The notes under the pieces are model-generated. The model worked only from the letters and a program-made list of their open reading frames with translations, did not search any database and had not been told where the DNA came from. This document shows, in pieces, positions 35,232 through 47,172 of a stretch of DNA of 64,000 nt; position 1 is the first letter of the stretch, and every line of letters begins with the position of its first letter. The stretch covers positions 310,001 to 374,000 of the forward strand of contig NW_024609934.1 of assembly GCF_016920785.2 (NCBI RefSeq), read 5' to 3'. Source of the stretch: Ixodes scapularis. Lineage: Eukaryota > Arthropoda > Arachnida > Ixodida > Ixodidae. A program made the position numbers and the translations under genes.

Positions 35232-36240
35232 GTGATCGTCGTCGTTCCCAAAGCATAGTCAATCATTGGTCTTTGACAATGCTGTTGCGACAAAGATTTC
35301 TATCTGGTGACCCAACGTCCCTCCAGACAGCACTCAAGTGATAAAAACTACCACGGGATGGTCGTTATTCTCAGGTTGTAGTCAATCATTGGTCTTAGAT
35401 GGTGCTACTACAACAAAGTTTTCTATTTTGTGACCCAACTTGCCTCCAGACGGCACTGAAGTGCTAAGAATTACCACGGGATGGTCATCATCCTCAGATT
35501 GTAGTGAGTCATTGGTCTTAGACGGTACTTTTAAAACAAAGTTTTATATTCTGTGACCCAACTTGCCTCCAGATGGCACCGAAGTGCTGAGAACTACCAC
35601 GGGATGATTGTCATGCTCCGATTGTAGTCAGTCACTGGTCTTAGACGGTACTTGTACAACAAAGTTTTCTATCTGGTGACCCAACTTACCTCCAGACGGC
35701 ACTGAAGTGCTGAGAATTACCACGGGATGGTTGTCATGCTCCGATTGTAGTCAGTCATTGGTGTTAGACGGTACTTTTACAACAAAGTTTTCTATCTGGT
35801 GACCCAATTTGCCTCCAGAAGGTACTGAAGTGCTGAGAATTACCACGGGATGGTTGTCATGCTCCGATTGGTAGTCAGTCACTGGTCTTAGACGGTACTT
35901 TTACAACAAAGTTTTTTATCTGGTGACCCAACTTGCCTCCAGACGGCACTGAAGTGCTTAGAATTACCACGGGATGGTTGTCATGTTCCGATTGCAGTCA
36001 GTCATTGGTCTTAGAAGGTACTTTTTCAACAAAGTTTTCTATCTGGTGACCCAAATGCCTCCAGACGGCACTGAAGTGCTGAGAATTACCACGGAATGGT
36101 CATCATCCTCAGATTGTAGTCAGTCATTGGTCTTAGACGGTACTTTTACAACAAAGTTTTCTATCTGGTGACCCAACTTGCCTCCAGACGGCACTTAAGT
36201 GCTGAGAATCATTATGGGATGGTCATCGACCACAGATTGT
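35160..36240. repeat. Minisatellite, about nine copies of a ~123-bp unit
   Basis: The block GGCACTGAAGTGCTGAGAAT recurs at about 35210, 35331, 35455, 35577, 35699, 35822, 35946, 36069 and 36193, a period of 121-124 bp. Each unit also contains ACCACGGGATGG, GTCAGTCATTGGTCTTAGAC, TACAACAAAGTTTTCTATCT and GGTGACCCAACTTGCCTCCAG. Outer units diverge more than central ones. The period equals 41 codons, and on the minus strand most units read VVILSTSVPSGGKLG before a stop. Confidence 0.85.
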
Positions 36241-37640
36241 AGATTCATTTTTGAAATAAAAAGTGTGATCACTTAAAATTATTCAAAATTATTTGCACAT
36301 GAAAATGTAATCCTAACATGGAGCAAACATATAAATGCTTACGGAACTAGATCATGTAAAATTTACTGAAAAGACAGTGGTTACTTCAATTCATATTACG
36401 GATGCAAAACCGACATTAAGCACATTAAGTTTCCCTAGGTAATATCTCACTATGCTTAGGTGTTTCTGATATTTGCCGGCTTAGCCTGAATTGCCCTTTC
36501 CCGTAATGAAACTATACTGAATTTGTACAAGCTGCATTCTGTGCAAGACTTGCTACTCACGGTAACAATCAAGTGAACAAAGCTTAGAGACCGCTAACCT
36601 GGGCCGTGGAAAAATAAATTCATGAAGCTATTCAACGATAGCTGTTAAAAAACTGTGTTGAAGAAGGTGTTGGGGGTTGTTAGCTTATATTTCAATCTAT
36701 TGGGTGACTATGACTGACCAAGCAATAGGTTGTAAGCGAGACCATCAGTGTTATCTAGAAAATAGCCTGATAAGTAAAATTTCGTATAACTCACTTCAAG
36801 AGTGTGCAATAAGACGAACCATCAAAGGAAGCTTACATAATTGTTTATATAAGTGTCTGTAACTTGTATGGAATATCAAATCTCTTTAATTACATATACA
36901 CTAGACGAGTACATATTTCCATAGTTAAACAAATGTGCTTTTATGAAATGGTAACTTGAGTGAGTTGGTAATTCACAAATAAAGACAACAGTGAAAAATG
37001 CAAATATGAAAATAAAAAACACAGCATGAAGCTTTCAATAAAGGGCGATCCTTTATGTATAAAGCCATAAGAATAAGCAACAACAAGAACTTTATTCCGA
37101 CTAGTTCAAGCCACCTTTTGACATGACATACATCGGATGGTTTCAAGTTCATAATCCAAGAGCTTCAGTGACCGAGAAAGCTCAAAAGTTTCCCGATTGT
37201 GAATGTTTTAGCTTGTTTCCTGTACGCCAACAGCCTAGCTACCGCCTCTCACCCTTTTGCAATTTGCAATAAATGCAGTCAAGGTCACAAAGAAGTTACG
37301 GGGAAAGTCTTGTGTAAGTTGTCTTGTGCATTCTTCGATTATACGCTAACCAAACGACTTGGTTTGAGATATTGGTTTGGGGATCCCAAGGCTGCTCAAA
37401 CCGCTCACCGTGGTTGCCGTTTTCAGGATATTGGCGTACTGGGGCATTTAAAAGTTGACAAGTATTTGCGCCTGCGGCGAAACACATGGAGTAAAAAATT
37501 CACTTTTTTTTTTTGTGTACTCGACGTTGAAACTGAAGTCTGTTTGAGGCTGCAGCGGATGTTCAACGACGGTACAGTGCCGTTCTGTCACCTTTCTGAT
37601 AGAAATGAGTACGGTCGATGCAAGGACCTCGCGACGATCT
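36241..37640. other. AT-rich stretch without a supported gene
   Basis: A plus-strand frame at 37199-37645 (148 codons) contains CNKCSQGHK and scattered Cys but no domain I can name. It may be a shadow of, or upstream to, the minus-strand Myb-like remnant next to it. Confidence 0.35.
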
Positions 37641-37644
37641 CTTG

Positions 37645-37840
37645 ACGACTTCTATTCGACGATTTCTAGGCATTTTCGCAGCTTTCGTGGCGAATTCGTC
37701 ACTGTTTTGAACTTTATTGGTCTCAGGCATGACTTCATTTTAGTAGTCATCTTACCTGCCAACTTATTCTCCACGATGTTTTGTCGTCAGCGATGTAGCG
37801 AGTAGAGCTTCCTTCTCGCGTTCAGTGAGATTTGGGGCCC
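37645..37840 (-). pseudogene. Myb/SANT-like DNA-binding remnant (Harbinger partner protein)
   Basis: On the minus strand one frame reads NLTEREKEALLATSLTTKH. After a small frameshift near 37775 the next reads IVENKLAGKMTTKMK and ends SPRKLRKCLEIVE. The pattern (F/N)(L/F)TE.E...LL, then K-I-(V/I)ENK, then a Lys-rich helix with LKKCW-like ending matches the Myb/SANT-like domain of NAIF1-type proteins that partner Harbinger transposases in nuclear import and end binding. No start codon is in frame (TGA lies just upstream). Its place near the right inverted repeat of a Harbinger-type element supports the call. Confidence 0.4.
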
Positions 37841-38324
37841 CTGATCAAAATGTGAGCACGAAGACTACTGTTACTGTCAAGATATTCTGTTATCAACCGA
37901 TATTAAACACACAATTACAGATGTAAAGAGCATTCGTGTTTATTAAAAGCTCTGACTCCTGTTTTTGAAAGTTAAGCGAGAAAATGATTAAATTTGGAGA
38001 CCTTTAATTCGTTACTCAACGAAGAAATACAGCGAAAAGCAGACGCCTACGACGCCTACAGCGGCAGTTTTTTGTTTACATCACGTGATTCCTCTCCGCC
38101 AATCGTATTCGTCCCTCTGAGCGTTCCCTAGTTCGCTCTGTTTGTCCCTATATTCCGTAGGCAAATCCAGCGTTCAGCTAGGGGCGCGTCTGTAAAGCCG
38201 GTTTAACGTTGGTGCAACCGGAATTTAAACCCTTGTTTACCTGAGCTCGGTTTAGGGCGCTAAGCCGGCTTAGGAAAGTGCCGCTTTGGGTTAAGGTAAG
38301 CGGCGTTGGTGCAACCGGCCCTTA

Positions 38325-41178
38325 GAGTATCAGTACTCTGTTGCCCGATATCGTTCTGGGCGCCGCCATATTGGTGCTTGTGCAGAGGAGACGCAACTAC
38401 TGATTGTCATGTTTCAAAAGTACGAATTCCTCAACAAGATATTCAGTGTTAGCAAGCTTATGTAATATTGCTTCGCTCTGTTGTGAACTCTATAAACATT
38501 TGTGGGGGAAGGGAAAGCGTTTCCTGTGATTTAGATAAAGCTTCAGATAACTGGCATCCATGATTTTAAGCCACAAGATGGGTAAGTGTCGTTACTCTGA
38601 AACGTAGCTTATTTAGTGGCACTATGTTCACCCTGTTCTCCATCCCCATTCAGAGTAGAAAATTTAAAGGTACCTCGCGTCTTCTTCCTCGGTGTTGATC
38701 GAAATTATAAAATGATCAGTAGTTCACAATGAATATTGTTATTGCCGTTTTTCGCCTTTGCGTAGCAGTACGCATTTAGTGACAAAGAAATAACGCGAGT
38801 TGAAAATAACTTTTTCAACATAAATATATTAAAAAGTGATTGCTTACCTTATTAAACACGTTCTTAAGGTTGAACCCCAAACGTTTTGGGATTAATTTAC
38901 AAGAAGCACTGTTGGGGCTAGAACGTTCTTTTTATCGGATGTACCCACGAAGACTAGAGCTAGACGAAATGGCTTCATGATAGTAAAAGACAACGGCACT
39001 GAAGGAACACTTCCAGAGACATGTATCGAATTAATGAGTGACATCGCGAAAGATTGCTCATAATCCGTTATACTTAAACGTTCTAACCACACCCTCGCAA
39101 AGAAGTAACAAAAAAAAAGCACAGAAAAAACATGCCTTTCTTAAGCCCTTACTTATGCGCGTGCCTCAAGAAACGATGCATGCTCCCCCGCTCGCATCCG
39201 GAGAATCTCCGCTCGCCTCGTTTAAATTTTCGATTTATTGCGTTCATTCTCCTGCGGTCGTTTTAAGACATCCACGTTTTACAGCTCACCGTTTCTTAGT
39301 GCCTCCTCGGAAAAAAGCCTAGGCTTTGCAGTCTTGCATCAGCCGTAGTTTTATGGAGAGGTTCCCTCATGCCCCCTCGACGCCGTCCTTGGCCTCCTCG
39401 ACACGAACCCATGGCCGCGAAATCCGGAGCACCCAGCGCCGGATCGTTCTCTCTCTCTCTCTCTTTTCCATAACGGCTTTCTCGATATCGACACCGCCAC
39501 CGCTTCAGCGCCCCGCGCCGAGTTAGCTTTCAATCCAATCTCGATCTGTGGCCCCCACGGCGAACCAAATAAAAAAAGAGGGAGGAATTGAAAAAGAAAA
39601 CCCTCTATCACCGGTCCTTTTTCTTCTCCTAGTTTTAGGCGGTTGGTTTTGATTTTGTACTTTTAGTAGAAGCAGTCGTTGCTTGTTTAAGCACCCGCGC
39701 TCACTACTTCGCCACTCAACTGACACTGCGTTGGAAGTATAGGTGCTCGTTGGACCAATCGTACGTCGATCTTTCGCCACGTGACCACGCTCTCGCCCAA
39801 ATCCACGCCCAGGGAGTGGGGTTAAGTGATGGGAGGGAGGGGGATGATTGAGATCAGTGAGCGCGTAGCTCCCATAGTGCTGTTGGCTTGGGCGGTGTGA
39901 TTCGGCTGCCGCGGAAGTGCTCTTCATTTGGGCATTCTTTGGCGGCGGTTGATGACGTTCATTTTGGAGGCCGCGCGTATTCAGGCATCGGTGATCGCGT
40001 TTCTCGAAGCGCCCTATCGTACATCCGCAAACGAGAAACGTTCTATTGCTTCGAAATGGGGCGATGTGTATGACGGAAATGGGAGTTTTTGTTTAATGTA
40101 CAATTTAAGATGGGAGATGGGAGTGTTGCGAACGGCGAGACCAGCACTGAGGCGGTGGCAATTCTTGAGAATTATGGCCTCGATAGCGTTTGCTATTACT
40201 GCGGTATAAATTGCCAAATGATCGTTATAAATGCGAAGAATTTCGCGCTACCATGGACATAACAAAAGGCGGACACGCGTCGTAGAAAGGATTAAACGAC
40301 GACGGCACTCAGTTAGTTATCATGCTATCGTTCAGCTACCGACTAGTTCATTTCATGAGCGTTGTGGTCCATACTTGTTATTATTATTGATTTAAAAGAA
40401 AGCCTATTAGAGAACAGCATCTCTTGCAACGATAATTTTTTCTACTAGTGTGTGCGGTGTCCTCGAAGAAATATGTAATTGCTAAATGCTCGTCAACTGG
40501 GTGTCTGAAAAGTTTGCGAGCTATGGCATTCTGATTGTTTTGGCAGAGCATTAGACCAGACAATAATTAAAATCCTTTACTCTGTTATGTTAATAGAAAT
40601 CATGTGAGCTGGTTCATAGTCACAAAAAATAATAATGGGCACTCCAGCGGCCAAGAGCTGACTTCTCAACTGGGAAAGTGAGCTCTTGTCCTCATTACAT
40701 CATTAATTATTTCCTAGCGGGCTATTTATTACTTTTTGTTTTTGTGGCCATGTTTCTAAAGTTTGTCCACCCAATTTTATTACTTACAGTTTAATGAGAA
40801 CTCCGGAGGCTGTTTCCGTTGTTGGATGGAAGTAAAAACCTTTATTTATAAAATGCTACGAATATATCGGTGGGCTCTGCGGAGTCTTGGGTGCAGACAG
40901 TGGCTGTCAAGGTTCTAAGAATCAACTCAGTCCTCAAGCAAAAAAAAAAAAAAAAAAAGTTGACTCCACGCTGGCTGCCTCTAGAGTCCCATACGCCGTG
41001 TCGGGTACTGTTTTTTTTTTTTTTTTTTAACCCTTTTTATTTTTTTAGAGTTAGTCACTATAAAGACATTGAAATCGTCAATGCACATACGTTAAAGTAA
41101 CCAGCGCTAGCGCTTGTGCTGTGTGCTCTTTCTACTTTTAGTATATTTACTTTGTTTTTGTAATATTTACTTATTTTT
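38325..41178. other. Long stretch without a supported gene
   Basis: A GC-richer part at 39170-39960 contains a (TC)n run at 39448-39466, CCACGTGACCACG at 39778 and several overlapping frames on both strands without domains. A_n and T_n runs lie near 40942 and 41012. It might include an unrecognised promoter or UTR, but nothing decides this. Confidence 0.45.
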
Positions 41179-41211
41179 ACGACCCAGCATAATTAAATTA
41201 TGCTGGGTCGT
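41179..41211. repeat. Perfect 33-nt palindrome
   Basis: ACGACCCAGCATAATT (41179-41194) and its exact reverse complement (41196-41211) are separated by a single A. Confidence 0.8.
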
Positions 41212-42546
41212 TCAGAGAGCCACCTTCTCGTACAATTCGATTTGTGCGTATGTTTTGCCAATGTTTTGAACTAAAACATTTCACTACACGACCACACAAA
41301 GTGTGTGGCGATTGATAGCTTGAAGCTTTTGCGTCGTTGAAAGATCTGCTTTAAGAGGCGTGCTTTAAGTCGATGCATTTTAGAATAATTACTTCAGGAG
41401 CTTCGTCTTTAGTCCTATAGGTGTAAAATATGTGCTTTTGGAGGTGTGTGCTTTTGCAGAATGCTTTTACGAGATGTGCCTTTGGCGAGAAAATTACACT
41501 GAGACGTGCTTTAGTTGTTGATACGCTCTTATGAAATGTGGTTCTGAATAATTGTTTTTGTAGACGCGCCGGAGAGCCTTCCAGAACCCTGAAGTGAAGA
41601 CGGCGGCCGCTGCGGTTCTGGCTCTGCTGCTGCGTGGTTCGAGACAGCTTGAGCAATAGCGTGTTTTGTTATAATTGACTCGATTGTGCAAGGGGCGAAG
41701 GTGATGGGTACAGACTGATAGCGCAGCGGCGATGGGACTGCACGCACCCCGCAGCCAACGGATTTTACTGAAGGGGGCACTAACAGCTGCCGGTGTAAAA
41801 TTTTATTATGCATCATGTCATTTAAACAAAGCTGGATATACATGCATCCACCCTCTTTCAACAAAGATCATTTAAGCATCAGCTAGAGTCGTGCTCTTGG
41901 CCTAAGCTAAAAACAGGGTTCGAAAGTATCAGGTAGATTGATTAAATGTCATGTAGGAAGAATGTTTCGAGCGTGTTAGTACATATACAGCGATCACTCA
42001 TTAATACGAACACCTCCGTTCCCCCAAAAAGCGTACACGTCGTGAATTGCTTGTCATAAAACAAAAATGCGTGAATTTACCCAGTTTGTCCAAAAATGTC
42101 GTTAATTTAACCAGTTTTTTTAATAATAATTGGGATCTGAATTAATGAGACACCACCCTATACAATACCTGAAAAGTGTTTAATGAGTCTCTCATAATCC
42201 TTCTTTGTTAAAAAATAACAAAAACAACTTTCGTCCATTAAAAGAAGAGTGTGCTTTCCCAGTTGTTTTATTGAATTGTAAACTTTCTTTTTCTTTTCTA
42301 CGCATATTCATTAAAGGGCTCCGGGCAAAATAAAATTATAAATGCCCCAAGGGCTGATCATTTATTGAGAGTACCATATAACCTTTCAGGCACTCACGTG
42401 AAAAAGTTAATGCCATGATTTGCACAACTCACCTGCATTCAGTTGAGGTCTACAACAGCCGCTGTCGCCTGCTTGGTCCATTGCGGTGCTGTATTTTTTT
42501 AAGGGATATTCATACGCAAAGTTTCTACGGGCCCTGCGTGTCGAAC
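41212..42546. other. Stretch without a supported gene
   Basis: Positions 41330-41560 contain a degenerate series of short GTGCTTTTG / GTGCTTTA motifs about 25-35 bp apart, perhaps an old tandem repeat. The rest is AT-rich. Confidence 0.4.
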
Positions 42547-42643
42547 GACGAAAATAATCCCTGGAGAAGGGGAACAAGCGGGGCAAAAGACAAACATAAA
42601 TCTCCAAACAAAACTAGGTGACTGGTGAGCGACCGAAAAAATA

Positions 42644-42716
42644 CGCCTGGTCCGGGTATCGAACCCGGGACCTCTACATTACAGGTGGAGAGCTCTACCA
42701 ACTGAGCTAACCAGGG
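42644..42716 (-). tRNA. tRNA-Thr(UGU)-like, unit 1
   Basis: The 73-nt sequence folds as a cloverleaf: acceptor CCCTGGT/ACCAGGC pairs at six of seven positions, D stem GCTC/GAGC and T stem CCGGG/CCCGG are perfect. The anticodon arm CTCCA-CCUGUAA-UGUAG has one C-U mismatch. The anticodon would be UGU (Thr), but position 33 is C instead of the near-universal U, so decoding is doubtful. Of all copies this has the best acceptor stem. Confidence 0.5.
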
Positions 42717-42945
42717 GTTAGACGTCAGTAGAGCAAACGGGTTTTATCAGCTGCCACCAGCCTAACACCAACAAGGGTGAAGCTTGCAATTTAAGGTTAT
42801 AATTATAATGCAATGAAATGCAAAGGTGCAAGCGAGCTGGACAAGAATGACGAAAATAATCCCTGGAGAAGGGGAACAAGAGGGACAAAGAACAAACATA
42901 AATCTCCAAACACAGCTAGGTGACTGGTGAGCGACCGAAAAAATC

Positions 42946-43018
42946 CGCCAGGTCCGGGTATCAAACCCGGGATCTCTCCATTACAGGTGGAGCGCTCTAC
43001 CAACTGAGCCAACCAGGG
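42946..43018 (-). tRNA. tRNA-Thr(UGU)-like, unit 2
   Basis: This copy alone has a fully paired anticodon stem (CTCCA/TGGAG). The T loop reads TTTGATA instead of TTCGATA, position 9 is G, and the acceptor has mismatches at 1-72 and 4-69. C33 is kept. Confidence 0.5.
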
Positions 43019-43247
43019 GTTAGACGTCAGTAGAGCAAAGGGGTTTTATCAGCTGCCACCAGCCTAACACCAACAAGGGTGAAGCTTGCAATTTAAGGTT
43101 ATAAGTATAATGCAATTAAATGCAAAGGTGCAAGCGAGCTGGACAAGAATGACGAAAATAATCATTGGAGAAGGGGAACAAGAGGGACAAAGAACAAACA
43201 TAAATCTCCAAACACAGCTAGGTGACTGGTGAGCGACCGAAAAAATC

Positions 43248-43320
43248 CGCCAGGTTCGGGTATCGAACCCGGGACCTCTACATTACAGGTGGAGCGCTCT
43301 ACCAACTGAGCTAACCAGGG
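43248..43320 (-). tRNA. tRNA-Thr(UGU)-like, unit 3
   Basis: A and B boxes are intact. One T-stem pair differs from its neighbours (GAACC in place of GGACC on the minus strand), and the anticodon stem carries the C-U mismatch. Confidence 0.45.
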
Positions 43321-43549
43321 GTTAGACGTCAGTAGAGCAAAAGGGTTTTATCAGCTGTGACCAGCCTAACACCAACAAGGGTGAAGCTTGTAATTTAAGG
43401 TTATAATTATAATGCAATTAAATGCAAAGGTGCAAGCGAGCTGGACAAGAATGACGAAAATAATCCCTGGAGAAGGGGAACAAGAGGGACAAAGAACAAA
43501 CATAAATCTCCAAACACAGCTAGGTGACTGGTGAGCGACCGAAAAAATC

Positions 43550-43622
43550 CGCCAGGTCCGGGTATCAAACCCGGGACCTCTACATTACAGGTGGAGCGCT
43601 CTACCAACTGAGCTAACCAGGG
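43550..43622 (-). tRNA. tRNA-Thr(UGU)-like, unit 4
   Basis: It shares the TTTGATA T-loop variant with unit 2 but has the mismatched anticodon stem of the main group. Confidence 0.45.
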
Positions 43623-43851
43623 GTTAGACGTCAGTAGAGCAAACGGGTTTTATCAGCTGCCACTAGCCTAACACCAACAAGGGTGAAGCTTGCAATTTAA
43701 GGTTATAATTATAATGCAATAAAATGCAAAGGTGCAAGCGAGCTGGACAAGAATGACGAAAATAATCCCTGGAGAAGGGGAACAAGAGGGACAAAGAACA
43801 AACATAAATCTCCAAACACAGCTAGGTGACTGGTGAGCGACCGAAAAAATC

Positions 43852-43924
43852 CACCAGGTCCGGGTATCGAACCCGGGACCTCTACATTACAGGTGGAGCG
43901 CTCTACCAACTGAGCTAACCAGGG
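43852..43924 (-). tRNA. tRNA-Thr(UGU)-like, unit 5
   Basis: First copy of the homogeneous group, with 3' flank TGGATTTTTTCGG providing the T6 terminator. Confidence 0.45.
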
Positions 43925-44153
43925 GTTAGACGTCCGTAGAGCAAACGGGTTTTATCAGCTGCCACCAGCCTAACACCAACAAGGGTGAAGCTTGCAATTT
44001 AAGGTTATATTTATAATGCAATTAAATGCAAACGTGCAAGCGAGCTGGACAAGAATGACGAAAATAATCCCTGGAGAAGGGGAACAAGAGGGACAAAGAA
44101 CAAACATAAATCTCCAAACACAGCTAGGTGACTGGTGAGCGACCGAAAAAATC

Positions 44154-44226
44154 CACCAGGTCCGGGTATCGAACCCGGGACCTCTACATTACAGGTGGAG
44201 CGCTCTACCAACTGAGCTAACCAGGG
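44154..44226 (-). tRNA. tRNA-Thr(UGU)-like, unit 6
   Basis: Identical to unit 5 over the tRNA-like part as far as I can see. Confidence 0.45.
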
Positions 44227-44455
44227 GTTAGACGTCCGTAGAGCAAACGGGTTTTATCAGCTGCCACCAGCCTAACACCAACAAGGGTGAAGCTTGCAAT
44301 TTAAGGTTATAATTATAAGGCAATTAAATGCAAACGTGCAAGCGAGCTGGACAAGAATGACGAAAATAATCCCTGGAGAAGGGGAACAAGAGGGACAAAG
44401 AACAAACATAAATCTCCAAACACAGCTAGGTGACTGGTGAGCGACCGAAAAAATC

Positions 44456-44528
44456 CACCAGGTCCGGGTATCGAACCCGGGACCTCTACATTACAGGTGG
44501 AGCGCTCTACCAACTGAGCTAGCCAGGG
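44456..44528 (-). tRNA. tRNA-Thr(UGU)-like, unit 7
   Basis: Position 7 is C (GGCTAGCTC), which breaks the last acceptor pair. Confidence 0.45.
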
Positions 44529-44757
44529 GTTAGACGTCCGTAGAGCAAACGGGTTTTATCAGCTGCCACCAGCCTAACACCAACAAGGGTGAAGCTTGCA
44601 ATTTAAGGTTATAATTATAAGGCAATTAAATGCAAACGTGCAAGCGAGCTGGACAAGAATGACGAAAATAATCCCTGGAGAAGGGGAACAAGAGGGACAA
44701 AGAACAAACATAAATCTCCAAACACAGCTAGGTGACTGGTGAGCGACCGAAAAAATC

Positions 44758-44830
44758 CACCAGGTCCGGGTATCGAACCCGGGACCTCTACATTACAGGT
44801 GGAGCGCTCTACCAACTGAGCTAGCCAGGG
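44758..44830 (-). tRNA. tRNA-Thr(UGU)-like, unit 8
   Basis: Same C7 variant as unit 7. Confidence 0.45.
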
Positions 44831-45059
44831 GTTAGACGTCCGTAGAGCAAACGGGTTTTATCAGCTGCCACCAGCCTAACACCAACAAGGGTGAAGCTTG
44901 CAATTTAAGGTTATATTCATAATGCAATCAAATGCAAACGTGCAAGCGAGCTGGACAAGAATGACGAAAATAATCCCTGGAGAAGGGGAACAAGAGGGAC
45001 AAAGAACAAACATAAATCTCCAAACACAGCTAGGTGACTGGTGAGCGACCGAAAAAATC

Positions 45060-45132
45060 CACCAGGTCCGGGTATCGAACCCGGGACCTCTACATTACAG
45101 GTGGAGCGCTCTACCAACTGAGCTAACCAGGG
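45060..45132 (-). tRNA. tRNA-Thr(UGU)-like, unit 9
   Basis: T7 variant. The linker carries TATATTCATAATGCAATCAA, shared only with the final partial unit. Confidence 0.45.
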
Positions 45133-45361
45133 GTTAGACGTCCGTAGAGCAAACGGGTTTTATCAGCTGCCACCAGCCTAACACCAACAAGGGTGAAGCT
45201 TGCAATTTAAGGTTATAATTATAAGGCAATTAAATGCAAACGTGCAAGCGAGCTGGACAAGAATGACGAAAATAATCCCTGGAAAAGGGGAACAAGAGGG
45301 ACAAAGAACAAACATAAATCTCCAAACACAGCTAGGTGACTGGTGAGCGACCGAAAAAATC

Positions 45362-45434
45362 CACCAGGTCCGGGTATCGAACCCGGGACCTCTACATTAC
45401 AGGTGGAGCGCTCTACCAACTGAGCTAACCAGGG
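45362..45434 (-). tRNA. tRNA-Thr(UGU)-like, unit 10
   Basis: T7 variant; tRNA-like part as in unit 5. Confidence 0.45.
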
Positions 45435-45663
45435 GTTAGACGTCCGTAGAGCAAACGGGTTTTATGAGCTGCCACCAGCCTAACACCAACAAGGGTGAAG
45501 CTTGCAATTTAAGGTTATAATTATAAGGCAATTAAATGCAAACGTGCAAGCGAGCTGGACAAGAATGACGAAAATAATCCCTGGAGAAGGGGAACAAGAG
45601 GGACAAAGAACAAACATAAATCTCCAAACACAGCTAGGTGACTGGTGAGCGACCGAAAAAATC

Positions 45664-45736
45664 CACCAGGTCCGGGTATCGAACCCGGGACCTCTACATT
45701 ACAGGTGGAGCGCTCTACCAACTGAGCTAGCCAGGG
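45664..45736 (-). tRNA. tRNA-Thr(UGU)-like, unit 11
   Basis: C7 variant; otherwise as in unit 5. Confidence 0.45.
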
Positions 45737-45965
45737 GTTAGACGTCCGTAGAGCAAACGGGTTTTATCAGCTGCCACCAGCCTAACACCAACAAGGGTGA
45801 AGCTTGCAATTTAAGGTTATAATTATAAGGCAATTAAATGCAAACGTGCAAGCGAGCTGGACAAGAATGACGAAAATAATCCCTGGAGAAGGGGAACAAG
45901 AGGGACAAAGAACAAACATAAATCTCCAAACACAGCTAGGTGACTGGTCAGCGACCGAAAAAATC

Positions 45966-46038
45966 CACCAGGTCCGGGTATCGAACCCGGGACCTCTACA
46001 TTACAGGTGGAGCGCTCTACCAACTGAGCTAGCCAGGG
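45966..46038 (-). tRNA. tRNA-Thr(UGU)-like, unit 12
   Basis: C7 variant. One substitution lies in the 3' flank (GGTCAGCGACC) beyond the terminator. Confidence 0.45.
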
Positions 46039-46267
46039 GTTAGACGTCCGTAGAGCAAACGGGTTTTATCAGCTGCCACCAGCCTAACACCAACAAGGGT
46101 GAAGCTTGCAATTTAAGGTTATAATTATAAGGCAATTAAATGCAAACGTGCAAGCGAGCTGGACAAGAATGACGAAAATAATCCCTGGAGAAGGGGAACA
46201 AGAGGGACAAAGAACAAACATAAATCTCCAAACACAGCTAGGTGACTGGTGAGCGACCGAAAAAATC

Positions 46268-46340
46268 CACCAGGTCCGGGTATCGAACCCGGGACCTCTA
46301 CATTACAGGTGGAGCGCTCTACCAACTGAGCTAGCCAGGG
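46268..46340 (-). tRNA. tRNA-Thr(UGU)-like, unit 13
   Basis: C7 variant, same as unit 11. Confidence 0.45.
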
Positions 46341-46569
46341 GTTAGACGTCCGTAGAGCAAACGGGTTTTATCAGCTGCCACCAGCCTAACACCAACAAGG
46401 GTGAAGCTTGCAATTTAAGGTTATAATTATAAGGCAATTAAATGCAAACGTGCAAGCGAGCTGGACAAGAATGACGAAAATAATCCCTGGAGAAGGGGAA
46501 CAAGAGGGACAAAGAACAAACATAAATCTCCAAACACAGCTAGGTGACTGGTGAGCGACCGAAAAAATC

Positions 46570-46642
46570 CACCAGGTCCGGGTATCGAACCCGGGACCTC
46601 TACATTACAGGTGGAGCGCTCTACCAACTGAGCTAGCCAGGG
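46570..46642 (-). tRNA. tRNA-Thr(UGU)-like, unit 14
   Basis: C7 variant, same as unit 11. Confidence 0.45.
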
Positions 46643-46871
46643 GTTAGACGTCCGTAGAGCAAACGGGTTTTATCAGCTGCCACCAGCCTAACACCAACAA
46701 GGGTGAAGCTTGCAATTTAAGGTTATAATTATAAGGCAATTAAATGCAAACGTGCAAGCGAGCTGGACAAGAATGACGAAAATAATCCCTGGAGAAGGGG
46801 AACAAGAGGGACAAAGAACAAACATAAATCTCCAAACACAGCTAGGTGACTGGTGAGCGACCGAAAAAATC

Positions 46872-46943
46872 CACCAGGTCCGGGTATCGAACCCGGGACC
46901 TCTACATTACAGGTGAGCGCTCTACCAACTGAGCTAGCCAGGG
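46872..46943 (-). tRNA. tRNA-Thr(UGU)-like, unit 15, one base deleted
   Basis: A single base is missing between D arm and anticodon stem (plus strand AGGTGAGCGC instead of AGGTGGAGCGC), giving 72 nt and an impaired anticodon stem. Confidence 0.4.
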
Positions 46944-47172
46944 GTTAGACGTCCGTAGAGCAAACGGGTTTTATCAGCTGCCACCAGCCTAACACCAACA
47001 AGGGGGAAGCTTGCAATTTAAGGTTATAATTATAAGGCAATTAAATGCAAACGTGCAAGCGAGCTGGACAAGAATGACGAAAATAATCCCGGGAGAAGGG
47101 GAACAAGAGGGACAAAGAACAAACATAAATCTCCAAACACAGCTAGGTGACTGGTGAGCGACCGAAAAAATC

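Larger units (their letters stand above)
27859..38321. mobile_element. PIF/Harbinger-type element bounded by 25-bp inverted repeats and TTA
   Basis: GGGCCGGTTGCACCAACGCC (27859, perfect for 25 bp to GCTTA) is exactly inverted at 38297-38321, and TTA flanks both sides (27856-27858 and 38322-38324). A second GGTTGCACC copy lies just inside each end (27933 and near 38208). The GGGCCGGTTGCACC terminus and TTA duplication are classic for PIF/Harbinger elements. A Myb/SANT-like remnant near the right end supports the assignment. At 10.46 kb it is long for the superfamily; nested insertions (fold-back at 31580, LINE-like tail at 32050, 123-bp minisatellite at 35160) account for part of this. The two ends might instead belong to two MITEs, but the matching TTA makes one element more likely. 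Confidence 0.55.

Noticed and set aside
37199..37645. 148-codon plus-strand frame as a gene
   Set aside because: Only scattered Cys and no family motif; the opposite strand next to it carries the more credible Myb-like remnant.
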